DNA of 64,000 nucleotides from Mycobacterium barrassiae (GCF_025822765.1 NZ_JACKUK010000016.1:2458-66457); one strand, 5' to 3'; shown: positions 1-9,580, counted from the first letter of the stretch. The notes: generated by a model not told the origin, from the sequence alone. Made by a program: numbers and translations.

Positions 1-225
1 GGACGAACCTCTGGTCCACCAGTTGTCCCACCAGGGGCACCGCTGGATAGCCACGTTCGGACAGGATAACCGCTGAAAGCATCTAAGCGGGAAACCCCCT
101 CCAAGACCAGGCTTCTCACCCATTAAGTGGGATAAGGCCCCCCGCAGACCACGGGATCGATAGACCAGACCTACACGCACCGCAAGGTGTTCAGGGAACT
201 GGCACTAACCGGCCGAAAACTTACA
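1..225 (+). rRNA. rrl: 23S ribosomal RNA, 3' end (partial)
   Basis: The window opens inside the large-subunit rRNA gene. The tail contains the conserved stretches GCTGAAAGCATCTAAGCGGG and GGCACTAACCGGCCGAAAAC that close mycobacterial 23S genes. The 5' part, the 16S gene and the promoters lie outside. The 3' boundary is placed just after the AAAACTTAC tail by memory of the mycobacterial gene and may be off by a few bases. Confidence 0.95.
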
Positions 226-355
226 CACAACCCACCTCGCAACCACACACACATCCACAAACATCACGACACCCACCCCACCACCAAAAACACCCACGGG
301 GCAATGCTCAAAAGGATTCCCACCCAGCGTGGGTCACTTTGACAAGTGAATAACG

Positions 356-472
356 TTACGGCGGTCCATAGCGGCAGGGAAACGCCCGGACCCATCCCGA
401 ACCCGGAAGCTAAGCCTGCCAGCGCCGATGATACTACCCAACACGGGTGGAAAAGTAGGACACCGCCGAACA
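356..472 (+). rRNA. rrf: 5S ribosomal RNA
   Basis: The segment begins TTACGGCGG and ends CCGCCGAACA, so the two ends pair as the 5S terminal stem. Inside are the conserved CCCGAACCCGGAAGCTAAGC and GGTGGAAAAGTAGGACACC blocks. The length, about 117 nt, matches mycobacterial 5S. It follows the 23S gene by about 130 nt in the usual operon order. No protein is expected in the AC-rich 23S-5S spacer. Confidence 0.95.
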
Positions 473-515
473 CAAATTTGTTGGGGGGCACAGGCATTCG
501 TGGGGCTGTTCCGTC

Positions 516-1016
516 CTAGAACAAGGTCGGAGCAGCGCCGACTCGCTTCTTCTCCATGTCGAGAAGCGCCCGTTTACGATCGAGTCCACCGCCGTATCCG
601 GTGAGGCTTCCGTTGGAACCGATCACCCGATGGCACGGCACGATGATGCCGATCGGGTTGTGACCGTTGGCCAGTCCGACCGCGCGAAACGCACCAGGCG
701 ATCCGATCTGCCTGGCGATCTCACCATATGAGCGCGTCTCCCCGTAGGGGATCGTCAGCAGGGCGGCCCATACCCGACGCTGAAAGTCGGTACCGACCAG
801 ATCGAGAGCGAGGTCGAAATCGGTTCGCGCCCCAGCGAAATAGGCCTCGAGCTGTTCGACGGCATCGGGAAACGCATCGTCATCGACCTTCCAACCGTCG
901 CGGCTCGGCTCGTAGGTCTGGTCGACCATCCGCAAGTGCCGCAACCGCCCGTTCTTGCCGGCCAAGGTGAGCAGACCGACCGGGCTGTCGACAGCGCGAA
1001 ATTGCAGAGTTTCCAT
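516..1016 (-). CDS. ogt: Methylated-DNA--protein-cysteine S-methyltransferase (Ogt)
   Basis: Suicide repair protein that moves the alkyl group from O6-alkylguanine or O4-alkylthymine in DNA to its own cysteine. The 166-residue product carries the family signature PCHRVIGSNG with acceptor Cys128, and the DNA-binding region FQRRVWAALLTIPYGETRSY at about 78-97. The ATG at 1016 is preferred over the adjacent ATG at 1019 because the AAGGAG box upstream then has better spacing. The stop of the upstream alkA gene overlaps these start codons, so the two repair genes are translationally coupled. The order rrn-ogt-alkA matches M. tuberculosis Rv1316c-Rv1317c. Confidence 0.95.
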   Translation of the reverse strand: METLQFRAVDSPVGLLTLAGKNGRLRHLRMVDQTYEPSRDGWKVDDDAFPDAVEQLEAYFAGARTDFDLALDLVGTDFQRRVWAALLTIPYGETRSYGEIARQIGSPGAFRAVGLANGHNPIGIIVPCHRVIGSNGSLTGYGGGLDRKRALLDMEKKRVGAAPTLF

Positions 1017-2500
1017 CATTTCTCCTTTGGCGGCCACTCGTTGACCGCGTGATCCAAAGCTGTCCACAGATGTTGGGTCGCATATGACCGCCATGGCCGC
1101 CACCGCATGCTGTGCTCAGTGAGTGGCCGCGGCTCGGCCGGCAAGCCACGCTGCTGCGCCGCCACGCGCACTCCAAGATCGCTGGCGGGGAACGCATCTG
1201 GATCACCGAGCCCGCGCATCGCGATCACCTCGGCCGTCCACGGTCCGACCCCGGGCAGCTCCATCAGCTGCGTGCGGGCGCGGTCCCAGTCGCATCCGGC
1301 GTCCAGCACCACATCACCGTTGGCCAGCGCCCTGATCATGGCGATCAGCGACCGCTGGCGGGACTTCGGAAAAGCAAGATGCACGGGATCGATCTCAGCA
1401 AGGTCTTCCACCGCGGGGAACACGTGTGTGAGACCACCATCGACATCGGAGACCGGCTGACCGTAGGCAGTGACGATGCGGTGGGCGTGGGTACGGGCTG
1501 CCTTCATCGACACCTGCTGCCCGAGCACAACCCGCAGTGCCAGTTCCTGTTCGTCGACGGTCCGCGGTATCCGCTGCCCCGGTGCCTTGGCCACCAACAC
1601 GCTGAGGTCGGTGTCGGCACTGAGCGCGTCAACGACCGCCTCGGGATCGGCGTCGAGGTCGAGCAGGCGCCGGCAGCGTGCGATCGCCGCGGCCAGATCG
1701 CGGAAGTCGTCCAGCACGATCTCGCATCGCACGTGGTCGGGTTGTGGTGTGAGACTAACGATTCCGTTGCCATTGGCCAGCCTCACGGTCCGTCGATAGC
1801 TGCCGTCGCGTACCTCTTCGACACCGGGTACCGCGCTGGCCGCCAGATGGCCGAACAAGCCCTCGTAGGCGAACGGCGTGCGCACCGGCAGTCGTAGGGA
1901 CAGCGTTCCCGGCGCACCGTCACTGCGGCTGAACTTCGCGCGCGCACGTTGGCGCAACGCGGTCGGAGTCAGATCACATACCGCTCGGACCGTGTCGTTG
2001 AACTGCCGGATGCTGGAGAACCCGGCAGCGAACGCAACGTCGCTGAACGGCAACTCGGTCGTTTCGATGAGCACGCGGGCGGTCTGCGTGCGCTGCGCTC
2101 GCGCCAGCGTGAGCGGATTCGCCCCGACCTCAGCCTGCAGCAGACGCTCGAGTTGGCGTGTGGTGTATCCGACGCGCGCAGCGAGGCCGGTGACACCTTC
2201 ACGGTCGACGGTGCCGTCGGTGATGAGTCGCATCGCCCTGGCGACCACGTCGCCGCGCATGTTCCACTCCGGTGATCCGGGGGAGGCGTCCGGTCGGCAC
2301 CGCTTGCAGGCGCGGAAACCGGCCTTCTGTGCGGCGGCGGCGGTGGGGTAAAACCGCATGTTGCGTGCGTAGGGCGGGCGGACCGGGCAGCTGGGCCTGC
2401 AGTAGATCTTCGTGGTGAGCACGGCGGTGACAAACCAGCCGTCGAACCGGGCGTCCTTCGACTGGACGGCCCGGTAATAGCGGTCGAAATCCTCGTGCAT
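1016..2500 (-). CDS. alkA: Ada-AlkA fusion: adaptive-response regulator and 3-methyladenine DNA glycosylase
   Basis: A 494-residue three-part protein. Residues 1-75 are an Ada N-terminal zinc domain with Cys34, Cys38, Cys65 and Cys68; the first is the expected methyl-phosphotriester acceptor, whose alkylation switches on DNA binding. An AraC-type helix-turn-helix follows at about 80-185. The C-terminal half is an AlkA-type HhH-GPD glycosylase with the hairpin LPGVGPWTAEVIAMRGLGD and, shortly after, the Asp of FPASDLGV expected to be catalytic. It should both sense methylation and excise alkylated purines. The start is ATG 2500 (MHEDFDRYYR), since the 17 residues upstream are not family-like. 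It overlaps ogt. Confidence 0.93.
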   Translation of the reverse strand: MHEDFDRYYRAVQSKDARFDGWFVTAVLTTKIYCRPSCPVRPPYARNMRFYPTAAAAQKAGFRACKRCRPDASPGSPEWNMRGDVVARAMRLITDGTVDREGVTGLAARVGYTTRQLERLLQAEVGANPLTLARAQRTQTARVLIETTELPFSDVAFAAGFSSIRQFNDTVRAVCDLTPTALRQRARAKFSRSDGAPGTLSLRLPVRTPFAYEGLFGHLAASAVPGVEEVRDGSYRRTVRLANGNGIVSLTPQPDHVRCEIVLDDFRDLAAAIARCRRLLDLDADPEAVVDALSADTDLSVLVAKAPGQRIPRTVDEQELALRVVLGQQVSMKAARTHAHRIVTAYGQPVSDVDGGLTHVFPAVEDLAEIDPVHLAFPKSRQRSLIAMIRALANGDVVLDAGCDWDRARTQLMELPGVGPWTAEVIAMRGLGDPDAFPASDLGVRVAAQQRGLPAEPRPLTEHSMRWRPWRSYATQHLWTALDHAVNEWPPKEK

Positions 2501-2767
2501 GGCTCCCACAATTACACGCGCGCACCGACAACACTGGCGGAAAACCGACATGGTCGTCGTTGGGTGCGTCCGGTGCGAATCAGCCTGGTCGGGATCTCAA
2601 TGCTTGACGACGGGTCAGCGTCGAACGTGGGCTACGCTGGGCCCCTTTGGACTGGCACGCTACCTGTCCGGAAACAGCCCAGACGCCTGAAACGGCGGGC
2701 CACCGGTCTCAAGGCCCTAACGATCTCGTCAATTGTCGGCATCGTCACTCGCACAATAGGACCCGCT

Positions 2768-3289
2768 GTGTTCTGGTGTATGGCGATGTCCACTCGTGTG
2801 CTGTCCATCCTTCGTTTGTCCGCCGCCGCCGCGGCATTCGCAGTGCTGGCCGGTGTCGAATGGGGCGCGGCCAATGCGGCGCCCACCGCCGACAATCAGG
2901 GATACGTCAACTCCACCGCGCGATGCGCCTCACCCAGCGAGACCGTCGTCTTCGGCAGCACGGAATCATCGCGGGTGGCGATATGCGAGGTCGACGGCGA
3001 GTACGTCTACCGCGGCGTCCGACTCCGTGACGGCGCAAAGTTGGTTATCCCCGCCACCAAGTCGGGCGATGGCTACACCGCCGAGAACAACGGCATCACG
3101 TACACCGTCACCGAGGATTCGTTGGTCGTCAGCACGGGCTCGCGGGTGATCCGTGAGGAAACGATGATCGACTTCCACACCGCGCAGATGACCGAGGTGG
3201 GTGCATCACCGCCAGAGGCCCAGACATCAACGCCCACAACGCCATTGCCGCCGCCTCTGCCCGCCGAAGTCGGCGGCGAAGCCAGCTGA
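2768..3289 (+). CDS. Secreted hypothetical protein
   Basis: No family recognised. The N-terminus has a basic stretch, a hydrophobic core (LSAAAAAFAVLAG) and a likely signal-peptidase site near AANAAP, so export is predicted. The mature part is small and acidic, with two cysteines (ARCASP and AICEVDGEY) that could form a disulfide, and a Thr/Pro-rich tail ending in Gly-Gly-Glu-Ala-Ser. The GTG at 2768 is chosen because AGGA lies six bases upstream; the in-frame ATG at 2780 is the alternative and still leaves a signal peptide. It is transcribed away from alkA and converges with the FAAL gene, whose end is only five bases beyond its stop. Confidence 0.7.
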   Translation: MFWCMAMSTRVLSILRLSAAAAAFAVLAGVEWGAANAAPTADNQGYVNSTARCASPSETVVFGSTESSRVAICEVDGEYVYRGVRLRDGAKLVIPATKSGDGYTAENNGITYTVTEDSLVVSTGSRVIREETMIDFHTAQMTEVGASPPEAQTSTPTTPLPPPLPAEVGGEAS

Positions 3290-3294
3290 TCTGA

Positions 3295-5103
3295 CTACCC
3301 GCGCAGTTCTCCCCGGAGATACTCGGCGCGGCATGCGCGACGGGCGAGCTTGCCGCTGGTCGTGCGCGGGATGGCGCCCGCGGGGACGAACCGGACATCG
3401 GCGACAGCGAGGCCGTGGACCTCGGCGACGGCCGCTCGGATCGCGACGGCGGCGGCGTCCGCGTCAGTGCGGCGGCTGCCCGACGCACGCTCAGCGACGA
3501 TGACGACGCCTGCGTCGGTGGCGAACGCCGCGACGTAGCCCCGTCGCACGATCGGTGAGGCGGCCTCGGCGGTGCACTCGATGTCGTGCGGATAGTGCTG
3601 CAGGCCGTCGACCAGGATCACGTCCGCGCGGCGGCCGGTGATATACAGCTCGCCGTCGACATATACCCCGAGATCGCCGGTGCGCAGCCATGTTCCATCC
3701 GTCGACACGCCCTCGGTGTGACTTCCCGACTCCAACCGCGTACGAAGATTCGCGTCGAACGTCTGTCGTGACTCCTCGGGCCGCCCCCAGTACCGCCGCG
3801 CGGTGTTGTCGCCGTGCAGCCAGACCTCGCCAACCCTCCCATCGGGGAGTTCGGCGTGGGCGTCGGGATCCACGATGGCGGCCCACTGGCTTCGAGCGAC
3901 CTGCCCGCAGGACACGTGTGGGACGGCCCCGACTGCATCTGCGGGAACACGGACCGCTCGGCCTTCAGCCAGCTGCCGTCGATCGAGGTAAGCGACCGTC
4001 GGGCGGGCCGACGGAGCGATGGTCGACACGAACAGGGTTGCCTCGGCGATCCCGTACGACGGTTTGATCGCTGTGGGCGGCAAGCCGTACGGAGCAAACG
4101 CGTCACTGAACGCGGTGATGGCATCGATGCTGACGGGTTCGGAGCCGACGATCATCACCACATTGCCGAGGTCGAGATCCTCGCCGGGCCCGGGTAACCC
4201 GCGCTGGGCGGTGTACTCGTAGGCGAAGTTCGGTGCCGCGGTGACAACCCGCCCATGCCGCGACCCGTCGGCAAGCGCACGAATCCAACGCTGCGGCCGG
4301 CGAATGAAGGCCGTCGGCGACATCAGCGTCGAATGACCGCCGTACACCGCCGGGAAGCCGATCATCGACAACCCCATGTCGTGGTACAGCGGTAACCAGC
4401 TGACGCCGTGGGTATTTCGGTCAAGCAGGTCGATCGAAAGGATCATCTGCAACAAGTTGGTCCCGACCGCGCGGTGGGTGATCTCCACACCGACCGGCGG
4501 ACGCGTCGACCCGGAGGTGTACTGCAGATGCGAGACATCGTCCACCTCGAGGTCGACGGCGACGAACGCGTCGGCGGCGTCGTCTGGAACGTCGTCCACC
4601 GCGATGACGGGCAGTGAACGCGTGAATGCGAAGTGGGCGAGGAAGTCTCGTACCTTTTCGACCGACGCGCTCGCCGTCAGAATGGCCGTGGGCCGCGCAT
4701 CGCGCAGCGCCGTTTCGAGGCGTTCGGCGTGGCCGTGAAGTTCCGGGGCGAACAACGGCACCGCGATCGTGCCCGCCTTCACGGCCGCGAAAAAGGCCGC
4801 GACGTACGCGAGGCCCTGCGGCGCCAGGATGGCCACCCGATCTCCCCTGGATGTCACCTGTTGCACCCGGGCGCCGACGGCACGCATCCGGCGGCCCAAC
4901 TGGTTCCAGGTCAACTCGTCGGGCGCTCCACTGTCCGACACCGCGAAATCCAGGTACCGATAGGCGACCGCGTCGCCGACGTTGGCGATGTTGCGGTCGA
5001 TGAGCGATATCAGCGTCACTCCGGGCGGCAGCACGATGCCACCGTCGGCATCGAGACAGTCCTCGATCTGCAGCAGGCCCTCGCCGGCCATCGAACCGCG
5101 CAC
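3295..5103 (-). CDS. Fatty-acyl-AMP ligase (FAAL, FadD-type)
   Basis: Adenylate-forming enzyme of 602 residues, about the size of mycobacterial FAALs such as FadD26 or FadD32. The P-loop reads [20 protein letters not shown] and is followed by the FAAL-type SWLPLYHDMGLSMIGFPA and the conserved KPSYGIAEATLFVS. The C-terminal subdomain has TGRRADVILVDGLQHYPHDI and the hinge/lysine region PRTTSGKLARRA. FAALs activate fatty acids as acyl-adenylates and pass them to an acyl carrier domain rather than to CoA, but no polyketide synthase or carrier protein gene is near, so the acceptor is unknown. GTG 5103 and ATG 5091 are both possible starts. It is absent at this point in the H37Rv order as I recall it. 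Confidence 0.85.
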   Translation of the reverse strand: MRGSMAGEGLLQIEDCLDADGGIVLPPGVTLISLIDRNIANVGDAVAYRYLDFAVSDSGAPDELTWNQLGRRMRAVGARVQQVTSRGDRVAILAPQGLAYVAAFFAAVKAGTIAVPLFAPELHGHAERLETALRDARPTAILTASASVEKVRDFLAHFAFTRSLPVIAVDDVPDDAADAFVAVDLEVDDVSHLQYTSGSTRPPVGVEITHRAVGTNLLQMILSIDLLDRNTHGVSWLPLYHDMGLSMIGFPAVYGGHSTLMSPTAFIRRPQRWIRALADGSRHGRVVTAAPNFAYEYTAQRGLPGPGEDLDLGNVVMIVGSEPVSIDAITAFSDAFAPYGLPPTAIKPSYGIAEATLFVSTIAPSARPTVAYLDRRQLAEGRAVRVPADAVGAVPHVSCGQVARSQWAAIVDPDAHAELPDGRVGEVWLHGDNTARRYWGRPEESRQTFDANLRTRLESGSHTEGVSTDGTWLRTGDLGVYVDGELYITGRRADVILVDGLQHYPHDIECTAEAASPIVRRGYVAAFATDAGVVIVAERASGSRRTDADAAAVAIRAAVAEVHGLAVADVRFVPAGAIPRTTSGKLARRACRAEYLRGELRG

Positions 5104-5173
5104 GCCCCAATCTTAGTTAGCGTGACGGCAAGTATCACTTACCTGACAGGTCGATGTGACCAAGCGCGCACGG

Positions 5174-6778
5174 TCAGACGGGCAGCGCGAGCCGAGTCGG
5201 TTCGTCGTATCCGCGCAACGTCACCGAATCGCCGAGGGTCCAGTGCGCACGCTCTTCTTCGTCTGCATTCGAGACCGCCTCGGACGACGCCAGCAGGTGT
5301 CCGGGTACCTCTTTGGCGAGTTCGCAGAGTCGCGCGGCCTCGTTGACCGGGTCGCCGATCACGGTGTATTCGAAGCGTTCGTGCGCGCCCACGTTGCCGG
5401 CGACCGCCTCGCCGGCCGCGATGCCGATGCCGGCTTCGCATTCGGGTGCCTCGTCGCGGATCCGCCTGGCGATCGCCCGCCCCGCGGCCAGTGCCTCGCC
5501 TTCCGGATTGTCGAGATGATTGGGCGCACCGAACACGGCCAGCGCGGCATCACCCTCGAACTTGTTGACGAACCCGTGGTGGCGATCGACTTCGTCGACG
5601 ATGACCGCGAAGAACCGGTTCAACAGGTCCACCACCTCGGTCGCGGGTCGACCGGTCACCAGCTGGGTGGACCCGATGATGTCGACGAAGATCACCGCGA
5701 CGTGGCGCTCCTCGCCGCCCAACTTCGGGCGCTGCTGTTCCGCCGCCGCGGCCACCTCACGGCCGACATGACGACCGAACAGATCCCGAACACGCTCGCG
5801 CTCACGCAATCCCGCGACCATCGAGTTGAACCCTCGCTGCAGCTGGCCGAGTTCGGTGCCGTCGAACACGACCACGTTGGTGCGGAGGTCGCCTTCCTCG
5901 ACGCGGGTGAGGGCGTCGCGGACCACGCGCACCGGAGTGACGGTGAGCCAGGACAGGATCCACATCAGAATCGCTCCGAAGAGCAACGCGAACAGCGCGA
6001 GAATCATGACGGCGACGGTGAACTGCTTCGGTGTGACGTTCTGCTGGAACAACGTGATCCCGGCAGCGAGGAAGATGCCGAGTACCGGTACGCCAGAGCC
6101 AAGAGCCCAGACCAGCATCGTGCGGCCCATCAGCCCTTCGGTGAGACGACGCGGCGGCTCACCCGCCTCGAGCGCCTGAGCGGCGACCGGCCGCAGGGCG
6201 AACTCGGTGAACAGGAAGCAACTGGCTGAGACGACGATGCCGGGGAAGCTGACGCCCAACAGCCATTTCGGGATGTAGTCGGTATCCACCTGCGCGTACA
6301 ACGCGGTGAGCACGATGGTGCCGACGCCCCACAGGAACAGCAACACGCGGGTCAGCCGCCAAGGGGCGAGGAAGGTGTTGCGCTCGTCCTCGCGCGTCGG
6401 TTGTCGCTCCTCGATCGCCCAGCGCACATTGTTCATGACGCGAGTAGTCGCCCAGACCACCCCGACGATCAGCGCGGTCAAAACGTAGATCGGTACCGCG
6501 ATGAACGTGATCCAGCGGACCTCCGGCTCGAACACGCTGGGCGTCGGAAAAGCGACGATGACGACCAGCGCCGCTACTGCGATTCCGATCAGATTCGCCG
6601 TGACGATGAAGACCGTCAAGATGATCTGGATGCGGACTCGTCGTCTGCGTTGACTCTCGGAGACCCGGCCCAGCACCCACGAGCCGTATTCGGGTGTCGA
6701 GGAAAGACGGCCGCCCTGCCGTGTCACCCGTTCCAGCAGGCGACCGAGCCGCTGCGGCACCGACTTGTTCACCGTCAT
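5174..6778 (-). CDS. Membrane-anchored class III adenylate cyclase with HAMP domain
   Basis: Likely makes cAMP from ATP at the inner face of the membrane. The 534-residue protein has six hydrophobic segments in its first ~300 residues, then a HAMP linker (TPVRVVRDALTRVEEGDL) and a cyclase domain. Catalytic positions are present: metal-binding Asp in IFVDIIGST and in KFEGDAALAVFG, the adenine-specifying Lys in the same stretch, and YTVIGDPVNEAARL with the Asp, Asn and Arg used in catalysis. This architecture is that of M. tuberculosis Rv1318c-Rv1320c, which sit at the same place; only one copy is here, and a relative lies at 44.8-46.2 kb. Start ATG 6778 (MTVNKSV) excludes residues without similarity. 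Confidence 0.93.
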   Translation of the reverse strand: MTVNKSVPQRLGRLLERVTRQGGRLSSTPEYGSWVLGRVSESQRRRRVRIQIILTVFIVTANLIGIAVAALVVIVAFPTPSVFEPEVRWITFIAVPIYVLTALIVGVVWATTRVMNNVRWAIEERQPTREDERNTFLAPWRLTRVLLFLWGVGTIVLTALYAQVDTDYIPKWLLGVSFPGIVVSASCFLFTEFALRPVAAQALEAGEPPRRLTEGLMGRTMLVWALGSGVPVLGIFLAAGITLFQQNVTPKQFTVAVMILALFALLFGAILMWILSWLTVTPVRVVRDALTRVEEGDLRTNVVVFDGTELGQLQRGFNSMVAGLRERERVRDLFGRHVGREVAAAAEQQRPKLGGEERHVAVIFVDIIGSTQLVTGRPATEVVDLLNRFFAVIVDEVDRHHGFVNKFEGDAALAVFGAPNHLDNPEGEALAAGRAIARRIRDEAPECEAGIGIAAGEAVAGNVGAHERFEYTVIGDPVNEAARLCELAKEVPGHLLASSEAVSNADEEERAHWTLGDSVTLRGYDEPTRLALPV

Positions 6779-6824
6779 CGTGCCCTCAGCGTAAGTTGCC
6801 GCGCCGCCGCCTAAGGTGGTTCGG

Positions 6825-7496
6825 GTGCGTCTCGTGATCGCCCAGTGCACTGTCGACTACGTCGGACGCTTGACGGCTCACCTGCCGTCCGCCCGGCGCC
6901 TGCTGCTCATCAAGGCCGACGGATCGGTCAGCGTCCACGCCGACGACCGCGCCTACAAGCCGCTGAACTGGATGTCTCCGCCCTGCTGGCTCACCGAAGA
7001 GTCCGAAGGACCCGTCCCGGTATGGGTGGTCGAGAACAAGGCGGGGGAGCAATTGCGCATCACCGTCGAGTCCATCGAGCACGACTCCAGCCACGAGCTC
7101 GGTGTCGACCCGGGGTTGGTCAAAGACGGCGTCGAAGCGCATCTGCAGGAGCTGCTGGCCGAGCACGTCGAGCTGCTCGGCACGGGCTACTCACTGGTGC
7201 GTCGCGAGTACATGACCGCGATCGGTCCCGTGGATCTGCTGTGTCGTGACGAGAACGGGCGCTCGGTCGCCGTCGAGATCAAACGGCGCGGCGAGATCGA
7301 CGGCGTCGAACAACTCACGCGGTATCTCGAACTCCTCAACCGCGACACGCTGCTGGCTCCTGTCGCCGGCGTGTTCGCCGCCCAACAGATCAAGCCACAG
7401 GCGCGGACCTTGGCTACTGATCGTGGGATTCGTTGCGTGACTTTGGATTACGACAAGATGCGTGGCATGGACAACGACGAGTTCCGGCTCTTCTGA
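6825..7496 (+). CDS. nucS: Mismatch-specific endonuclease NucS (EndoMS)
   Basis: NucS makes double-strand cuts at mismatches and is the core of the non-canonical mismatch repair of actinobacteria, which lack MutS/MutL. The 224-residue product opens [16 protein letters not shown], the conserved N-terminal DNA-binding and dimer domain. The RecB-like nuclease core [20 protein letters not shown] supplies the D-(X)n-E-X-K metal ligands. The C-terminus [10 protein letters not shown] resembles the sliding-clamp-binding tail known in the family. GTG 6825 follows an AAGG box; a GTG at 6816 would add three residues. It corresponds to Rv1321 and is divergent from the cyclase gene. Confidence 0.95.
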   Translation: MRLVIAQCTVDYVGRLTAHLPSARRLLLIKADGSVSVHADDRAYKPLNWMSPPCWLTEESEGPVPVWVVENKAGEQLRITVESIEHDSSHELGVDPGLVKDGVEAHLQELLAEHVELLGTGYSLVRREYMTAIGPVDLLCRDENGRSVAVEIKRRGEIDGVEQLTRYLELLNRDTLLAPVAGVFAAQQIKPQARTLATDRGIRCVTLDYDKMRGMDNDEFRLF

Positions 7497-7498
7497 GC

Positions 7499-7795
7499 AT
7501 GCCTCGGCGCCGGACACCGCCGCGCAAGCGACGAGCCGTGCCACCACTGCCCGCGAGCAGGCGGATCGAATCCGGCCCGGACGGCTACGACTATGAAGTG
7601 CACCCGGTCGCGGCCGCGCGTGCGACCAAGACCTACCGCTGCCCGGGGTGCGATCACGAAATACGTCCTGGGACCGCGCATTTGGTCGTGTGGCCAGCCG
7701 ATCGCGGCGAGCAGGCGTCAGAGGACAGGCGACACTGGCACACCCCGTGCTGGGCGCATCGGGCTACCCGGGGTCCAACCAGGAAATGGTCTTGA
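7499..7795 (+). CDS. Small conserved zinc-ribbon-like protein (Rv1322-position hypothetical)
   Basis: A 98-residue basic protein starting two bases after the nucS stop, so probably co-translated with it. It has one CxxC pair (YRCPGCDHEIRPG) and a later HWHTPCW, a Cys/His arrangement that could bind one zinc. The N-terminus is very Arg/Pro-rich (MPRRRTPPRKRRAVPP), suggesting contact with nucleic acid. I do not know a biochemical function. The constant adjacency to nucS in mycobacteria makes a role linked to DNA repair possible, but that is inference. Confidence 0.75.
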   Translation: MPRRRTPPRKRRAVPPLPASRRIESGPDGYDYEVHPVAAARATKTYRCPGCDHEIRPGTAHLVVWPADRGEQASEDRRHWHTPCWAHRATRGPTRKWS

Positions 7796-7803
7796 TGTAA
7801 GCG

Positions 7804-8274
7804 TCAGTGATCGGCGGCGGGCTCGACGAGTTCGATCAGCACACCGCCCGCATCCTTGGGATGGATGAAGTTGATCCGCGAGTTCGAGGTGCCGCGGCGC
7901 GGGGCGTCATAGAGAAGGCGAACGCCGTCTGCGCGCAGGCGCTCCGACAGGGCGTCGATGTCGCTGACCCGGTACGCAAGCTGCTGGAGCCCGGGGCCGC
8001 GCTTGTCGATGAACTTCGCAATGGTCGAGGTCTCGTCGAGCGGGGACATCAACTGGATCTGGGCGCTGCCGACGGGCGCGCCACGCACCGACAGCATGGC
8101 CTCGCGGACACCCTGCTCCTCGTTGACTTCCTCATGCAGGACGATCATGCCGAGGTTGTCGTGGTACCACTTGATGGCGACGTCGAGATCGGGGACTGCG
8201 ATGCCGACATGGTCGAGCGCGGTCACCAACGCACTTGCGAGGATCGGACGGGCATCAACCTGCTCGGCAGTCAT
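7804..8274 (-). CDS. mce: Methylmalonyl-CoA epimerase (VOC family)
   Basis: Interconverts (2S)- and (2R)-methylmalonyl-CoA, linking propionyl-CoA carboxylation to the B12-dependent mutase. The 156-residue protein has two vicinal-oxygen-chelate repeats. Three metal ligands are where expected: His in LDHVGIAVPD, Gln in SAQIQLMSPL and Glu in VLIELVEP. At the fourth position, where characterised epimerases have a His in a HHxA-type motif, this protein reads GLQQLAYRV. It faces nucS-Rv1322-like and is divergent from fadA4, as at Rv1322A. It would serve any methylmalonyl-CoA made by the pathways in this window. Confidence 0.88.
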   Translation of the reverse strand: MTAEQVDARPILASALVTALDHVGIAVPDLDVAIKWYHDNLGMIVLHEEVNEEQGVREAMLSVRGAPVGSAQIQLMSPLDETSTIAKFIDKRGPGLQQLAYRVSDIDALSERLRADGVRLLYDAPRRGTSNSRINFIHPKDAGGVLIELVEPAADH

Positions 8275-8354
8275 GAGCCAACGGTAACGTTTAATAGATC
8301 GGTTGCATATGCGTAATCGGTCACATCGGTCGGCAGGACCCCCGGAGGAAAAGA

Positions 8355-9536
8355 ATGACGACGTCGGTAATTGTTGCTGGAGCTCGTACGCCGGTCGGCA
8401 AACTCATGGGGTCGCTCAAAGACTTCTCGGGTAGCGATCTGGGGGCCATCGCGATCGCCGGTGCGCTGGAAAAAGCCAAGGTCCCGGCCTCGGCCGTCGA
8501 ATACGTCATCATGGGCCAGGTCCTCACCGCCGGAGCCGGGCAAATGCCAGCCAGGCAGGCGGCGGTCGGCGGAGGCATCGGCTGGGACGTGCCGTCGCTG
8601 ACCATCAACAAGATGTGCCTGTCGGGTATCGACGCCATCGCACTGGCCGACCAGCTGATCCGGGCCGGCGAGTTCGACGTCGTGGTCGCGGGCGGCCAGG
8701 AATCGATGACCAAGGCGCCGCACCTGCTGATGGACAGCCGCGCCGGTTACAAGTACGGCGACGTCACCGTTCTCGACCACCTGGCCTACGACGGCCTGCA
8801 CGACGTGTTCACCGATCAGCCGATGGGGGCTCTGACCGAGCAGCGCAACGAGGTTGACCAGTTCACCCGGGCCGAGCAGGACGAGTTTGCGGCGCGCTCG
8901 CACCAAAAGGCCGCTGCCGCATGGAAAGACGGCGTCTTCGCTGACGAGGTCGTACCGGTGAAGATCCCGCAGCGCAAGGGAGACCCGATCGAGTTCGCGG
9001 AAGACGAGGGCATCCGCGCCAACACCACCGCCGAGTCGCTGGCCGGGCTCAAGCCGGCGTTCCGCAAGGACGGCACCATCACCGCGGGATCGGCATCGCA
9101 GATCTCCGACGGGGCCGCCGCAGTGGTGGTGATGCGCAAGGAAAAGGCTCAGGAACTGGGGCTGACCTGGCTGTGCGAGATCGGTGCGCATGGCGTGGTG
9201 GCCGGTCCGGATTCCACGCTGCAGTCGCAGCCGGCGAATGCGATCAAGAAAGCCATTGCCCGCGAAGGCATTTCGGTTGATCAGTTGGACGTCATCGAAA
9301 TCAACGAGGCGTTCTCGGCAGTGGCGTTGGCCTCGATGAAGGAGCTCGGCGTCGATCCGGAGAAGGTCAACGTCAACGGCGGTGCGATCGCCATCGGACA
9401 TCCGATCGGCATGTCGGGTGCCCGGATCACCCTGCACGCCGCCCTTGAGCTGGCACGACGCGGTTCCGGCTATGCCGTCGCGGCGCTGTGCGGCGCCGGC
9501 GGCCAGGGCGACGCCCTGGTGCTACGGGCGGGCTAG
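8355..9536 (+). CDS. fadA4: Acetyl-CoA acetyltransferase (thiolase)
   Basis: Thiolase of 393 residues that condenses or cleaves acetoacetyl-CoA or similar 3-ketoacyl-CoA. The nucleophilic Cys88 lies in [11 protein letters not shown], the catalytic His in [16 protein letters not shown] near 345, and the second Cys in [14 protein letters not shown] near the C-terminus. A strong GGAGGAAAAG ribosome-binding site stands just before the ATG. Corresponds to Rv1323 by sequence and position. Thiolases of this biosynthetic type work in ketone-body and short-chain acyl-CoA metabolism. Confidence 0.95.
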   Translation: MTTSVIVAGARTPVGKLMGSLKDFSGSDLGAIAIAGALEKAKVPASAVEYVIMGQVLTAGAGQMPARQAAVGGGIGWDVPSLTINKMCLSGIDAIALADQLIRAGEFDVVVAGGQESMTKAPHLLMDSRAGYKYGDVTVLDHLAYDGLHDVFTDQPMGALTEQRNEVDQFTRAEQDEFAARSHQKAAAAWKDGVFADEVVPVKIPQRKGDPIEFAEDEGIRANTTAESLAGLKPAFRKDGTITAGSASQISDGAAAVVVMRKEKAQELGLTWLCEIGAHGVVAGPDSTLQSQPANAIKKAIAREGISVDQLDVIEINEAFSAVALASMKELGVDPEKVNVNGGAIAIGHPIGMSGARITLHAALELARRGSGYAVAALCGAGGQGDALVLRAG

Positions 9537-9580
9537 AGACCTACGACACCGTGTAGTAATCCACGGGGTATTCCGGCACA

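Noticed and set aside
264-497. A 77-codon open frame on the minus strand opposite the 5S gene
   Set aside because: It overlaps the 5S rRNA and the spacer completely and has no recognisable protein features.
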